A stretch of 45,773 nt of DNA from Klebsiella pneumoniae (GTDB lineage Bacteria; Pseudomonadota; Gammaproteobacteria; Burkholderiales; UBA3065). Of this stretch, positions 1 through 9,755 are shown in pieces. The first letter of the stretch is position 1; every line of letters starts with the position of its first letter. The stretch lies in contig CAMDGF010000012.1 of assembly GCA_945897555.1 (NCBI GenBank), positions 1-45,773 of the forward strand. Direction: 5' to 3'. A program made the translations under genes and the position numbers. The notes under the pieces are model-generated. The model was not told where the DNA came from, searched no databases, and was given only the letters and a program-made list of their open reading frames with translations.

Positions 1-162
1 CTTCTCGCTCCTGCTCACTGCGTTCGAAAGTCGCAGCGAAGAGCTTTCCCGATGCGCCCCGCCAGCGGCGCTCAGCGCAGCACCCACAACCGCCACGGGG
101 CGGCCCCCGTCCGGTGGTCTTTCCGAAGCGACTTCCGAGCGCAGCGAGAGGAGCGAGGAAAG
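1..162. repeat. Imperfect long inverted repeat
   Basis: The first 34 bases (1-34) and bases 128-162 are imperfect reverse complements: the left arm read backwards gives GCGACTTTCGAACGCAGTGA and the right arm reads GCGACTTCCGAGCGCAGCGA, with similarity continuing to the end of both arms. The loop of about 93 bases contains GGGGCGGCCC, an inverted partial copy of the core of the neighbouring tandem repeat. No open reading frame here looks real. The left arm touches the window edge, so the element may extend further left. It could be a palindromic intergenic repeat or a decayed miniature element; I cannot assign a family. Confidence 0.6.
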
Positions 163-172
163 TCACCACCGG

Positions 173-299
173 AGGTAGTGGGCCGCCCCGCACCCCGCCC
201 AAGGTAGTGGGCCGCCCCGCACCACCGGAGGTAGTGGGCCGCCTGGCACACCCTGGGAGGTAGTGGGCCGCCCCGCACCACCGGAGGTGGTGGGCCGCC
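173..299. repeat. Five-copy tandem repeat, 27/29-bp period
   Basis: The core AGGTAGTGGGCCGCC occurs at 173-187, 202-216, 229-243 and 258-272, with a fifth copy (AGGTGGTGGGCCGCC) at 285-299. Start-to-start distances alternate 29, 27, 29, 27, which suggests a 56-bp higher unit that duplicated. The spacers are similar GC-rich pieces (CCCGCACCACCGG-like). The array lies just past the stop of moaC and holds no credible gene. Positions 1-320 therefore contain only this array and the inverted repeat. Confidence 0.85.
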
Positions 300-320
300 C
301 CCAACCCCCAGCAGCTGAGT

Positions 321-803
<483 letters not shown>

Positions 804-812
804 GCCCGGGAG

Positions 813-846
813 GGTATCCGGATACCGGACGCGGGGGAACGCCCGC
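813..846. promoter_or_regulatory. Palindrome and hairpin in the moaC-bepA divergent region
   Basis: GGTATCCGGATACC at 813-826 is a perfect 14-bp palindrome. It is followed by a second inverted repeat, GCGGG (831-835) with CCCGC (842-846). Both sit in the 84-bp gap between the divergent starts of moaC and bepA. A perfect palindrome here could be a dimeric repressor site or an RNA hairpin in one leader. I could not find a convincing -35/-10 pair around it. Confidence 0.4.
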
Positions 847-887
847 GCTGACAACGTATCCTATCCATACTCGTTCTCACGCAACCT

Positions 888-2357
888 GTGACCCAACGCC
901 GCCCCGTGTCCGCACCAACCTATCGCTTGCGAGCGCCGCTTCTCCTGGTCGGGCTGATGCTTGCCATGGCCAGCCCCGCGATCGAGTTGCCCGACCTCGG
1001 CGACCCGTCGGCTGGCGTGCTCTCGCCGGTGATGGAGCGCAAGCTCGGCGAACAGATCATGACCGACATCCGCAACGATCCGGGCTACCTCCGTGATGTC
1101 GAGATGGTGCAATACCTCAATGAGCTGGCCGATCGTCTGCTCGCCGGTTCGCCCGACAAGGCGACGCCCATCACCGTGTTCGCTGTGCGCGACCGCAGCA
1201 TCAACGCCTTTGCTTTGCCGGGGGGCTTTGTGGGTGTACACACCGGTCTGATGCGCTCGGCCCACAATGAATCGGAGCTGGCAGGGGTGATGGGCCATGA
1301 GATCTCGCATGTGACCCAGCGCCACATCGCCCGCTTCTTCGAGAAGCAGCAATCGAGCTCGATACCCATGCTGCTCTCGTTGGCGGTGGCCCTGCTGGCA
1401 GCTCGCTCAAGTCCCGATCTGGCGGCCGCGGCGATGACCGTGCCGCAGGCGGTGGCGATGCAGAGCGCACTCAACTTCAGCCGTGACAACGAGCGTGAGG
1501 CTGACCGCCTGGGCTACCAGATGCTGGTCAGCGGGGGCTTCGACCCAGCGGGCATGGCCGGCTTCTTTGCCCGTCTGCAGGACGCCACGCGCTTTCTCGA
1601 GAACAACGCGCCGGCTTATCTGCGCACCCACCCGCTCACCCAAGAGCGGATGGCCGACATGCAGAACCGTTCGCAACAGACCGGCTACCGTCAGGTGCCA
1701 GATAGCCACGATTTCCAACTGCTGCGGGCCAAGGCGCGCGCCGCCGAGGGTGAGCCGCGCGACGCGGTGAACGCGCTGCGCCAACCCGACGGTCTGCGTG
1801 GCATGCCGGAGGCCGCTCGCCAGTACGGGCTCGGGCAGGCGTGGATGCGTGCCGGCGACGTGCGGCAGGCGCGTCTCGCGCTCGAAGCGGCCCGCCGCGA
1901 GTGGCCGGATCACGCCATCGTCGAGTCGGCATGGGGGCGGCTGCTCGGACAGTCGGCCGATCGTGCGGCCGCGGAGGCTTTTTACGAATCGGCGACTCAG
2001 CGCTTTCCGCGCAGCCGCCAGCTGGTGCACGATCAGGCGCGGTGGCTGCTCGACAATGGCCTCGCCGGCAAAGCGATGACCCTGCTGCAGCAACAGGTGC
2101 GCAATTACCCCGGTGACAATGACCTGCTGCCGCTGCTGGCGCGCGCCTATGCCGACAATGGTCGCCAGCTGATGTCGCACAGCACGCTCGCTGAGTACCA
2201 TGCTCGCCGCAATGAGCTGGGCCGCGCCATCGAACAGTTGCGTATCGCCTTGCTCGCGGGTGATGGCAACTTCTACGAGCTCTCGGTGGCCGAGGCGCGC
2301 AAGCGCGAGTTCGAGGCGCTCGAGCGCGAGCGCAAGGCGGAGCGCGAGCGGCGCTAA
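888..2357 (+). CDS. bepA: Periplasmic M48-family metalloprotease, BepA/YfgC type
   Basis: A 489-residue protein with an N-terminal signal peptide (LLLVGLMLAMASPA), an M48 zinc protease domain with the HEISH motif at about residues 137-141 and the further zinc-ligand region NEREADRLGY near residue 202, then a long TPR-like helical C-terminal half ending in a charged tail. This layout and length match BepA, which in E. coli works in the periplasm on outer-membrane assembly (LptD maturation and degradation of stalled BAM substrates). The likely start is GTG at 888; no upstream ATG fits, and a second GTG at 906 is possible. It runs convergent with chrA with only 16 bp between stops and no visible terminator. 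Confidence 0.92.
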   Translation: MTQRRPVSAPTYRLRAPLLLVGLMLAMASPAIELPDLGDPSAGVLSPVMERKLGEQIMTDIRNDPGYLRDVEMVQYLNELADRLLAGSPDKATPITVFAVRDRSINAFALPGGFVGVHTGLMRSAHNESELAGVMGHEISHVTQRHIARFFEKQQSSSIPMLLSLAVALLAARSSPDLAAAAMTVPQAVAMQSALNFSRDNEREADRLGYQMLVSGGFDPAGMAGFFARLQDATRFLENNAPAYLRTHPLTQERMADMQNRSQQTGYRQVPDSHDFQLLRAKARAAEGEPRDAVNALRQPDGLRGMPEAARQYGLGQAWMRAGDVRQARLALEAARREWPDHAIVESAWGRLLGQSADRAAAEAFYESATQRFPRSRQLVHDQARWLLDNGLAGKAMTLLQQQVRNYPGDNDLLPLLARAYADNGRQLMSHSTLAEYHARRNELGRAIEQLRIALLAGDGNFYELSVAEARKREFEALERERKAERERR

Positions 2358-2373
2358 GCTGCTTGCCTGCGGC

Positions 2374-3702
2374 TCAGGTCAGCAGGCCCAGCGCCGTGCC
2401 GAGCACGGCTCCAGCGATCACCAGGCGCGCGCCGCTCAGGCTCAGTTGCCAGCGCAGCATCGCAAGTGTCGCCAGTAGCGCTGCGGCGCGCGGGTCGATG
2501 CCACCCGACGGGTGTGCCTCGATCCAGCCGTTTGGCCACAGCACGTGTGCGGCAAAAGTCAGCCCGAGGGCCGTCACCAGGCCTGCTACGGCCGCCGAGA
2601 TGCCGCACAAAGGCGCCTGCAGCCACACCAGGTCCCGGCTGCGCTCGACCCATGGGGCGCCGATGAGGATGAACGCAAAAGACGGCAGAAAGGTGAACAG
2701 GGTCACCACCAGGGCGGCGGCCAGTGCCAGTCCAGCAGCACCGCCGCCAGCGTTCCAGCCGGCCACGAAGCCTATGTAGCTGTTGACGAGGATGAGCGGC
2801 CCTGGGGTCGTCTCGCCCAGCGCGAGGCCGTCGATCATCTGCGCGGGCGACAGCCAATGTGCCTCGCGCACCGCCACGTCGAACACGTAGGGCAGCACCG
2901 CGTAGGCGCCGCCAAAGGTCACCAGCGCGGCGCGGGTGAAGAAATCGGCCAACTCGCCAAGCAATTCTGGCCCGGTGTGGGCGATGCCCCAGCGGCAGAC
3001 CGTCCACACCAGCAAGGCCAGCGCGCCACTGCCAAGCAAGCGCAGCAGCGATAGATGGCCATCGGCTCCTGACGCCGGGGCGGCGCCCCATGGTTTTGGC
3101 AGGCAGCCCGTGTCCGCATCGCGTCCCGCGAGTGCCGGCCCGGTCGACCCGCCGCGCATGAGCAGCCAGCCGGCCAGCGCTGCCGCGCCGATGATGGCTG
3201 CGAAGTGGAGCAGACCCGAGAGGGTCGCGGCGAGTGCCGCCGCGGCGATCAGGGTCTCGCGCGGCTGCAGTCGTCTGCACATGCGCCACGCCGCCGACGC
3301 CACCAGCACCACCACCGCCGGCTTGAGCCCGGCCAATGCTGCACCCAGCGCCGGCAGGTGGCCCCAGCCGACGATCAGCCAGGAGAGTCCCAGCACCAGT
3401 AGCAAGCCGGGCAGGATGAACAGCAGTCCAGCAGCCATCCCGCCGGCTGGTCCATAGAGCAGCCAGCCCAGATAGGTGGCCAATTGCTGGGCCTCGGGGC
3501 CAGGCAGCACCATGCAATAGCCGAGTGCGTGGCGGAACGCCGCTTCGCTCAACCAGCCGCGTCGTTCGATCAGCTCGTCGTGCATCAGGGCGATCTGGCC
3601 GGATGGCCCGCCAAAACCGGTGGCGCCGATGCGCAGCCAGGTCGTCAGGAAGTCGCGGGGAAGAGGTCTCGGAGGCACCATCGGGGTGGGGTCGGGGTTC
3701 AT
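2374..3702 (-). CDS. chrA: Chromate transporter, full-length two-domain ChrA
   Basis: CHR-family membrane protein of 442 residues with the two homologous halves of the long form. The first half carries GATGFGGPSGQIALM and the second a diverged copy in RAALVTFGGAYAVLPYVF, then GLALGETTPGPLI. About ten hydrophobic segments are visible. Characterised members export chromate; many homologues are untested, so the substrate is inferred. No chrB or other chromate gene is beside it. Its ATG start lies 90 bp from rimP in a divergent arrangement, so its 5' end overlaps the likely promoter of the rimP operon. Confidence 0.92.
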   Translation of the reverse strand: MNPDPTPMVPPRPLPRDFLTTWLRIGATGFGGPSGQIALMHDELIERRGWLSEAAFRHALGYCMVLPGPEAQQLATYLGWLLYGPAGGMAAGLLFILPGLLLVLGLSWLIVGWGHLPALGAALAGLKPAVVVLVASAAWRMCRRLQPRETLIAAAALAATLSGLLHFAAIIGAAALAGWLLMRGGSTGPALAGRDADTGCLPKPWGAAPASGADGHLSLLRLLGSGALALLVWTVCRWGIAHTGPELLGELADFFTRAALVTFGGAYAVLPYVFDVAVREAHWLSPAQMIDGLALGETTPGPLILVNSYIGFVAGWNAGGGAAGLALAAALVVTLFTFLPSFAFILIGAPWVERSRDLVWLQAPLCGISAAVAGLVTALGLTFAAHVLWPNGWIEAHPSGGIDPRAAALLATLAMLRWQLSLSGARLVIAGAVLGTALGLLT

Positions 3703-3726
3703 GCGGGGGCGCTTCTCTGTTATTCT
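3698..3726 (+). promoter_or_regulatory. Candidate promoter of the rimP-nusA-infB operon
   Basis: TTCATG (3698-3703), a 17-bp spacer and TATTCT (3721-3726) form a weak sigma70-like pair. The -35 is poor. It would place the transcript start near 3733, giving a leader of about 60 nt that includes the hairpin at 3757-3772. The element overlaps the start codon of chrA on the other strand. Confidence 0.35.
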
Positions 3727-3756
3727 TACGTTCTGTGCAGATCATGCAATTGTTCG

Positions 3757-3782
3757 TGGGCCGTCGAGCCCATTTTTTGTTT
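3757..3782 (+). terminator. Terminator-like hairpin in the rimP operon leader (candidate attenuator)
   Basis: TGGGC (3757-3761) pairs with GCCCA (3768-3772) across a 6-nt loop and is followed directly by TTTTTTGTTT. This is the form of a short intrinsic terminator, yet it lies between the only plausible promoter and the rimP start, 10 nt before the ATG. The stem is only 5 bp, so termination would probably be partial or need a factor such as NusA. In Bacillus subtilis the equivalent operon is autoregulated by NusA-dependent leader termination; the same logic here is inference. Confidence 0.5.
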
Positions 3783-3792
3783 CCGCGAGACG

Positions 3793-4266
3793 ATGAAGGG
3801 TGCAGATGAGCTTGTGAGGTCAGTGGCAGCCGGGTTGGGGTTCGATGTGATTGACATCGAGCGCGCCGCCGGCGGCCGTCTGCTGCGCGTCTTCATCGAC
3901 CGGCCTTGGGACGGCGTGACCCCGTACTCCGCCACCGAGGGCGGCAACGGCGTCACCATCGACGATTGCACGCTGTTGAGCAACCAGCTCACGCGTGTGT
4001 TCATGGTCGAGGACATCGACTATGAGCGGCTCGAGGTCTCCTCGCCGGGGCTCGACCGCACGATCCGTCGTGAGCAGGATTTTCCGCGCTTTGTCGGGCA
4101 GCGCATGCGAGTCACGCTGCGCATGCCGATCGAAGGGCGCACACGCGTGCTGGTTGGCGTCCTCATCGCGGCGGGTGCTGAGGGCCTGACCATGGGGGTC
4201 GACAACCGCACGCACAAGGTCGATATCGGCAATGTCGAGAAGGCTCGGCTGGTGCCGGTGTTTTGA
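3793..4266 (+). CDS. rimP: Ribosome maturation factor RimP
   Basis: RimP assists 30S subunit maturation. The 157-residue product shows the family pattern: N-terminal domain GFDVIDIERAAGGRLLRVFI, the central SNQLTRVFMVEDIDYERLEVSSPGLDR signature region, and a C-terminal SH3-like domain. The ATG at 3793 is chosen because upstream frame has no RimP similarity and GAGA sits just before it. A small acidic insert (DGVTPYSATEGGNG) follows the first strand region. It is the first gene of the rimP-nusA-infB-rbfA-truB run, 35 nt ahead of nusA. Confidence 0.95.
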   Translation: MKGADELVRSVAAGLGFDVIDIERAAGGRLLRVFIDRPWDGVTPYSATEGGNGVTIDDCTLLSNQLTRVFMVEDIDYERLEVSSPGLDRTIRREQDFPRFVGQRMRVTLRMPIEGRTRVLVGVLIAAGAEGLTMGVDNRTHKVDIGNVEKARLVPVF

Positions 4267-4301
4267 AAGATTGAAAAAGGTTGAAGGGCTGAGAGGCTGA
4301 G

Positions 4302-5804
4302 ATGAAATCCGAGATCCTGATGCTGGTCGATGCGTTGGCCCGCGAGAAGAACGTCGACCGTGAGACCGTGTTCGTCGCGCTCGAGTTGGCCTTGGCGTCT
4401 GCGACCAAAAAGGCGTGGCAGGCGACGCAGAAGGTGGTCGAGGACGCCGACATCGTGGTCGTCATCGATCGCGACACGGGTGAGTACACCGCCACCCGCC
4501 GCTGGAAGGTGGTTGCGGACGACGAGAACGAGCCGTTCGAGTTCCCCGATTACCAGTATCTGCTGGCCGAGGCGCAAGAGGAGGACCCGAGCAAGCAGGT
4601 CGGAGACTACGTCGAGCAGCCCATGGAGGCGGTGGACTTCGGCCGCATCGGCGCGCAAGCGGCCAAGCAGGTCATCCTGCAGCGCGTGCGCGACGCCGAG
4701 CGCGAGCAGTTGCTCAACGATTTCCTCGACCGCGACGAGAAGCTGGTCACCGGTACCGTCAAGCGCCTCGATCGCATGGGCATGATCATCGAGAGCGGCA
4801 AGCTCGAGGCCTTGCTGCCGCGCGAGCACATGATCCCCAAGGAGAACCTGCGCGTCGGCGATCGCGTGCGCGCCTTCGTGCTGCGCGTCGACCGTCAGGC
4901 GCGCGGTCCGCAGCTCATCCTCTCTCGCACCTCGCCGGATTTCATCATCCATCTGTTCGAACTCGAGGTCCCGGAGATGCAGGAGGAGTTGCTCGAGATC
5001 CGCGCCGCCGCCCGCGACCCCGGCCTGCGCGCCAAGATCGCGGTGAAGAGCAACGACGCCCGCGTCGACCCGATCGGCACCTGTGTCGGCATGCGCGGCT
5101 CGCGTGTCCAGGCGGTCACCAATGAACTCGCGGGCGAGCGTGTCGACATCATCCTCTGGTCGGACGATCCGGCCAGCTTCGTCATCAAGGCGTTGCAGCC
5201 GGCCGAGGTCAGCAGCATCGTCGTCGACGAGGAGCTGCACTCGATGGACGTGGTGGTGCAGGAGGACCAGCTCGCGCAGGCCATCGGTCGCGGCGGCCAG
5301 AACGTCCGTTTGGCCTCCGAACTCACGGGCTGGCAACTCAACATCGTCACCGTCGAGGAGGCTGCGCAAAAGAGCGCCGAAGAGTCAGACTCGATCCGCC
5401 ATCTGTTCATGGACAAGCTCGATCTCGACGAGGAAGTGGCCGATGTGCTGATCGCCGAAGGTTTCAGCACGCTGGAGGAGGTCGCCTACGTGCCGGTCGC
5501 CGAGATGCTCGAGATCGACGGCTTCGACGAGGACATCGTCAACGAATTGCGCGAGCGCGCCCGCAACGTGCTGCTCACCGAGGCACTGGTGAGCGAGGAG
5601 CGGGTCGAAGACGCGACCGACATCGCCACGCTGGAGGGCATCGATTCTGAGACCGTGGCCACCCTCAAGCAGGCCGGTATCCAGACCCAGCAGGCGCTGG
5701 CCGATCTCGCCACCGACGAACTGGTCGAGATGACCGGCATCGAGGAGGCGCGCGCCACCGAACTCATCATGCAAGCGCGTGCGCCGCTGTTCGCGTCGGA
5801 GTGA
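4302..5804 (+). CDS. nusA: Transcription termination/antitermination factor NusA
   Basis: NusA binds RNA polymerase and nascent RNA and controls pausing, termination and antitermination. The 500-residue protein has the full proteobacterial layout: N-terminal polymerase-binding domain (about 1-140), S1 domain (about 147-205, [15 protein letters not shown] onward), two KH modules (about 240-290 with [11 protein letters not shown], and 320-350 with [11 protein letters not shown]), and two C-terminal acidic helix-hairpin repeats (about 372-425 and 447-495). The 35-nt gap before it is purine-rich with repeated TTGAA and GCTGAG words, and GAGAGG serves as ribosome site. Co-transcribed with rimP and infB. 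Confidence 0.98.
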   Translation: MKSEILMLVDALAREKNVDRETVFVALELALASATKKAWQATQKVVEDADIVVVIDRDTGEYTATRRWKVVADDENEPFEFPDYQYLLAEAQEEDPSKQVGDYVEQPMEAVDFGRIGAQAAKQVILQRVRDAEREQLLNDFLDRDEKLVTGTVKRLDRMGMIIESGKLEALLPREHMIPKENLRVGDRVRAFVLRVDRQARGPQLILSRTSPDFIIHLFELEVPEMQEELLEIRAAARDPGLRAKIAVKSNDARVDPIGTCVGMRGSRVQAVTNELAGERVDIILWSDDPASFVIKALQPAEVSSIVVDEELHSMDVVVQEDQLAQAIGRGGQNVRLASELTGWQLNIVTVEEAAQKSAEESDSIRHLFMDKLDLDEEVADVLIAEGFSTLEEVAYVPVAEMLEIDGFDEDIVNELRERARNVLLTEALVSEERVEDATDIATLEGIDSETVATLKQAGIQTQQALADLATDELVEMTGIEEARATELIMQARAPLFASE

Positions 5805-5885
5805 GCGGCTGCAACGAGCGCAACAGCAGGGATTCAGCGGCACAACAGTGATCAGCGCGCGGTGCGCGCAAGGACAACGTAGAAG

Positions 5886-8360
5886 ATGAATGTCGAGGAT
5901 TTCGCCAAGGAACTGAACGTACCGATCGACCGGCTGCTGGAGCAGCTTGCCTCGGCCGGCGTGAGCAAATCCGGGGCCGCGGAGCCCGTGAGCGCAGACG
6001 ATAAAGCGGCCCTGCTGGCCTATTTGCACAAGCAGCATGGCAGCACCGCCGAACGGCGCAAGATCACCCTGACCCGCCGTCAGACCACCGAGATCAAGCA
6101 ATCGGACAGCACCGGCAAAGCGCGGACCATTCAGGTCGAGGTGCGCAAGAAGCGGGTGTTCGTCAAGCGCGAGGCGGATGCGCCCGAAGAGACGCAACAG
6201 TCCCCTGCGGCACGCGCGGAGTTGGAGGCCGAGCAGGCGCGGATCCGTGAGGACGAGGCCCGCAAGCAGGCTGAGCTCATCGCTCGGCAGGCTGCCGAGA
6301 TCAAGGAGAAGCAGGAGCGGCAGGTCAAGCGCATGCAGGAGATCGAGGCTGCCGCTGCTGCTGCCGCGGTGGTGACCGGCCAGGTGGCGCCCGGCGGCGA
6401 GCCCGCCGCCGCCCGTCCGAGTGACAAGCCGGCTGACAAGAAGCCGGAGAAAAAGGCCGACAAGGGCTGGCAGGACCGGCAGCCGGCACGCCGCGGTGGA
6501 CTGCGCACGCGCGGCCCCACCGGTGGCGATGGTTGGCGCGACAAGCACAAGCCGCGCCATCGCGACGATGGCGAGCACGGCTTCCAAGCGCCGACCGAGC
6601 CGGTCGTGCGCGAGGTCCACGTGCCCGAGACCATCACGGTGGCAGACCTCGCTCACAAGATGTCGGTCAAGGCCACGGAGGTCATCAAGACCATGATGGG
6701 CATGGGTTCCATGGTGACCATCAACCAGATGCTCGATCAGGAGACGGCGATGATCGTCGTCGAGGAGATGGGCCACAAGGCGCTTGCGGCCAAGCTCGAC
6801 GACCCGGATGCCTTCCTCGACGATGGTGCCGAGCACCACGACGCCGAGCAATTGGGCCGGGCACCGGTGGTCACCGTGATGGGTCACGTCGACCATGGCA
6901 AGACCTCGCTGCTCGACTACATCCGCCGTGCCAAGGTCGCCGCGGGCGAGGCCGGCGGTATCACCCAGCACATCGGCGCCTATCACGTCGAGACGCCGCG
7001 CGGCATGGTCACCTTCCTCGACACGCCGGGCCACGAGGCCTTCACGGCGATGCGTGCGCGGGGTGCCAAAGCCACCGACATCGTCATCATCGTGGTGGCT
7101 GCCGACGACGGGGTCATGCCGCAGACGCGCGAGGCTATCAGCCATGCCAAGGCGGCCGGTGTCCCGATCGTGGTGGCCATGAACAAGATCGACAAATCGG
7201 GTGCCAACCCCGACCGCGTCAAGCAGGAGATGGTCGCCGAGGAGGTGGTGCCGGAAGAGTACGGCGGTGAAGTGCCGTTCGTGCCAGTGTCGGCCAAGAC
7301 CGGCGAGGGTGTTGACGACCTGCTCGAGAACGTCCTGCTACAGGCCGAGGTGTTGGAGCTCAAGGCGCCGGTCGACTCGCCGGCCAAGGGGCTGGTGATC
7401 GAAGCGCGTCTTGACAAGGGTAAGGGCCCGGTGGCCACCGTTCTGGTGCAGTCCGGTACGCTCAAGCGCGGCGACATCATCCTCGCGGGCTCGGTGTTCG
7501 GTCGCATCCGTGCCATGACCGACGAGGCGGGCAAGGCGGTGCAGAGCGCAGGCCCCTCGATCCCGGTCGAGATCCAGGGCCTCGGCGACGTGCCCGCCGC
7601 CGGCGATGAGGCGCTGGTGCTCGGTGACGAGCGCAAGGCGCGCGAGATCGCGCTGTTCCGTCAAGGCAAGTTTCGCGACGTCAAGCTGGCCAAGCAGCAG
7701 GCCGCCAAGCTCGAGAACATGCTCACGCAGATGACAGAGGGCGAGGTCCAGCAGTTGCCGCTGATCATCAAGGCCGACGTGCAAGGCTCTTTCGAAGGGC
7801 TCGCTCACGCGCTGCAGAAGCTCTCCACCAGCGAGGTGCAGGTCAAGATCGTGCACGCGGCGGTGGGCGCCATCACCGAGTCCGATGTCAATCTGGCGAT
7901 CGCCTCCAAGGCGGTGGTCATCGGCTTCAACGTGCGTGCCGATGGCGGCGCGCGCAAGGTGGCCGAAGACAACGGCATCGATCTGCGCTACTACAACATC
8001 ATCTATGAGGCTGTGGATGAGGTGAAGGCGGCGCTGTCGGGCATGCTTGCACCGGAGAAGCGCGAGAGCGTCATCGGTCTGGTCGAGATCCGCGAGGTGT
8101 ACCGCATCAGCAAGGTGGGCACGGTGGCGGGCTGTTATGTACTCGACGGCACCGTCAAGCGGGGTTCACAGGTGCGGGTGCTGCGCGCCAACGTGGTGGT
8201 GCATACCGGCGAACTCGACTCGCTCAAACGCTTCAAGGACGATGTCAAAGAGGTCAAGGCCGGTTTCGAGTGCGGGTTGACGCTGCGCAATTTCAATGAG
8301 ATCGAACAGGGCGACCAGCTCGAGGTGTTCGAGATCGTCGAAGTCGCGCGGACCCTGTAG
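5886..8360 (+). CDS. infB: Translation initiation factor IF-2
   Basis: IF-2 is the GTPase that brings fMet-tRNA to the 30S subunit. The 824-residue product begins with an IF2_N domain (1-52), then a charged, alanine-rich helical linker (about 100-170) and a basic region, a second IF2_N-like module (about 245-300), and the G domain with GHVDHGKTS near residue 335, DTPGHEAF near 378 and NKID near 431. The C-terminal domains II-IV are complete, ending EIVEVARTL. An internal initiation site giving a shorter IF-2 isoform, as in E. coli, is possible but not clear. It lies 81 bp after nusA and 9 bp before rbfA. Confidence 0.98.
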   Translation: MNVEDFAKELNVPIDRLLEQLASAGVSKSGAAEPVSADDKAALLAYLHKQHGSTAERRKITLTRRQTTEIKQSDSTGKARTIQVEVRKKRVFVKREADAPEETQQSPAARAELEAEQARIREDEARKQAELIARQAAEIKEKQERQVKRMQEIEAAAAAAAVVTGQVAPGGEPAAARPSDKPADKKPEKKADKGWQDRQPARRGGLRTRGPTGGDGWRDKHKPRHRDDGEHGFQAPTEPVVREVHVPETITVADLAHKMSVKATEVIKTMMGMGSMVTINQMLDQETAMIVVEEMGHKALAAKLDDPDAFLDDGAEHHDAEQLGRAPVVTVMGHVDHGKTSLLDYIRRAKVAAGEAGGITQHIGAYHVETPRGMVTFLDTPGHEAFTAMRARGAKATDIVIIVVAADDGVMPQTREAISHAKAAGVPIVVAMNKIDKSGANPDRVKQEMVAEEVVPEEYGGEVPFVPVSAKTGEGVDDLLENVLLQAEVLELKAPVDSPAKGLVIEARLDKGKGPVATVLVQSGTLKRGDIILAGSVFGRIRAMTDEAGKAVQSAGPSIPVEIQGLGDVPAAGDEALVLGDERKAREIALFRQGKFRDVKLAKQQAAKLENMLTQMTEGEVQQLPLIIKADVQGSFEGLAHALQKLSTSEVQVKIVHAAVGAITESDVNLAIASKAVVIGFNVRADGGARKVAEDNGIDLRYYNIIYEAVDEVKAALSGMLAPEKRESVIGLVEIREVYRISKVGTVAGCYVLDGTVKRGSQVRVLRANVVVHTGELDSLKRFKDDVKEVKAGFECGLTLRNFNEIEQGDQLEVFEIVEVARTL

Positions 8361-8369
8361 GGCGCGCAC

Positions 8370-8801
8370 TTGGCCGACAGTCGCGTCCAGCGCGTCGCCG
8401 ACCAGCTGCAACGTGAGCTGGCCGAGATCATCCGCCTCGAGCTCAAAGATCCGCGCGCTGGCCTGGTCACCGTCACGGGTCTGGAGCTGACCAGCGACTT
8501 CGCCTACGCAAAAGTGTTCGTGTCGGTGTTCGGCGATGCCGATGTCATACAGGCGTCCTTGGCCACGCTGCGACGTGCGGCTGGCTTTTTGCGCAGCCAA
8601 CTGGCACGGCGCACCAGCATCCACCAGACGCCGCAACTGCGCTTCGTGCTCGACGAGTCGATCGAGCGCGGCTCACGGCTGTCGGCTCTCATCGACCAGG
8701 CGGTGGCCGAGGATCGCGCACACCCGGCCGATGAGGTCGCAGCAGACGCGGTCGACGCGGCGGCAGCCCCTGCGCGCCGGCGGCGCGGCCCGACGGCTTG
8801 A
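8370..8801 (+). CDS. rbfA: Ribosome-binding factor A
   Basis: RbfA binds the 30S subunit during 16S rRNA processing and cold adaptation. The 143-residue product matches the family from RVADQLQRELAEIIR through the KH-like core (LKDPRAGLVTVTGLELTSD, AKVFVSV) to LRFVLDESIERGSRL, with an Ala/Asp tail ending in RRRRGPTA. The reading frame has no ATG or GTG before the conserved part, so TTG at 8370 is the start, 9 nt after the infB stop. It overlaps truB by four bases (TTGA). Confidence 0.93.
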   Translation: MADSRVQRVADQLQRELAEIIRLELKDPRAGLVTVTGLELTSDFAYAKVFVSVFGDADVIQASLATLRRAAGFLRSQLARRTSIHQTPQLRFVLDESIERGSRLSALIDQAVAEDRAHPADEVAADAVDAAAAPARRRRGPTA

Positions 8802-9730
8802 CCGCGCGCTCGCGCTGGCGGGCGGTCGACGGCCTGCTGCTGCTCGACAAACCCTCCGGCATCACCTCCAATGCCGCGCTGCAGCGGGCACGTCGCCTGT
8901 TGCAGGCGGAGAAGGCCGGCCATACCGGCACCCTCGATCCGCTGGCCAGCGGCCTGCTGCCACTGTGTCTGGGTCAGGCAGCCAAATTCGCACGCTTTCT
9001 GCTGGATGCCGACAAGCGTTACACCGCCACCTTGTCGTTCGGCCTCACCACCACCACGGGCGATGCCGACGGCGAACCGCTGGAGCGCCGCACGGCGGCC
9101 TTCGACGAGGCTGCGCTGAGAACTGCGCTGACGCACTTCACGGGCGCCATCGAGCAGGTGCCTCCCATGTATTCGGCGCTCAAGCGTGAGGGCCGTCCGC
9201 TTTACCAATATGCGCGTGCCGGGGTCATACTCGAGCGTGCGCCGCGGCCTGTCGAGGTGCGCGCCATCGAGCTTCTCGGGCTTGAGGCCGGTGATGCCGG
9301 TGCGGTCCGTGCCACGCTCGATGTCACCTGCAGCAAGGGCACCTACATCCGCGTGCTGGCTGAGGACATCGGCGCTGCGCTCGGCTGCGGAGCGCATCTG
9401 GCGGCGTTGCGCCGCACTGCCAGCAGCGGCTGGACGGTCGCGCAGGCGGTGAGCCTGGCTGCCCTCGAATCGACGCCGGCTGACGCTGCAGTCAGTGCCC
9501 TGTTACACCCGCGGCAGATGGTCGCGCACTTGCCTGAGCTGCGCCTTGCAGATGTCGAAGTCGCGCGTCGTTTTGCCTGGGGGCAGCATCTGGTGGTGGG
9601 GCGGCAGCCGGCCGCAGGCCCCTTCGCGGTGTGGGGGCCGGGCTCCACCGATGCTGACTTCCTCGGTGTGGCGGAGGTCGACGCCGAAGGGGTGTTGTGC
9701 CCGGTGCGTTTGATGGCACCCGTGGTTTGA
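8798..9730 (+). CDS. truB: tRNA pseudouridine(55) synthase TruB
   Basis: TruB makes pseudouridine 55 in the T loop of tRNAs. The 310-residue protein has GLLLLDKPSGITSN, then GHTGTLDPLASGLLP with the catalytic aspartate at residue 47, a central VPPMYSALKREGRPLY stretch, and CSKGTYIRVLAEDIG, followed by a C-terminal PUA-like region. Translation starts at TTG 8798 within the last codons of rbfA; the TTGA overlap suggests translational coupling. It closes the rimP-to-truB run; rpsO has its own promoter after it. Confidence 0.95.
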   Translation: MTARSRWRAVDGLLLLDKPSGITSNAALQRARRLLQAEKAGHTGTLDPLASGLLPLCLGQAAKFARFLLDADKRYTATLSFGLTTTTGDADGEPLERRTAAFDEAALRTALTHFTGAIEQVPPMYSALKREGRPLYQYARAGVILERAPRPVEVRAIELLGLEAGDAGAVRATLDVTCSKGTYIRVLAEDIGAALGCGAHLAALRRTASSGWTVAQAVSLAALESTPADAAVSALLHPRQMVAHLPELRLADVEVARRFAWGQHLVVGRQPAAGPFAVWGPGSTDADFLGVAEVDAEGVLCPVRLMAPVV

Positions 9731-9755
9731 GGCACGTCGTCGTGTGTGGTGGGTA

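Noticed and set aside
173-299. CRISPR array
   Set aside because: Cores are only 15 bp, the intervening 12-14 bp are themselves similar, and no cas gene is present.
2354-3745. A 463-codon alternative frame over chrA on the same strand
   Set aside because: The neighbouring frame encodes a clear CHR-family membrane protein; this one gives an Arg-rich product with no membrane segments.
3703-3792. A tRNA gene in the rimP leader, as E. coli has metY
   Set aside because: The 90-bp gap has no cloverleaf; only the terminator-like hairpin is visible.
5385-7145. A 586-codon open frame on the minus strand across nusA and infB
   Set aside because: It lies fully antisense to two certain genes; long antisense frames are expected in GC-rich DNA with this codon use, and the product is a His/Leu/Arg/Asp-rich string with no domain.
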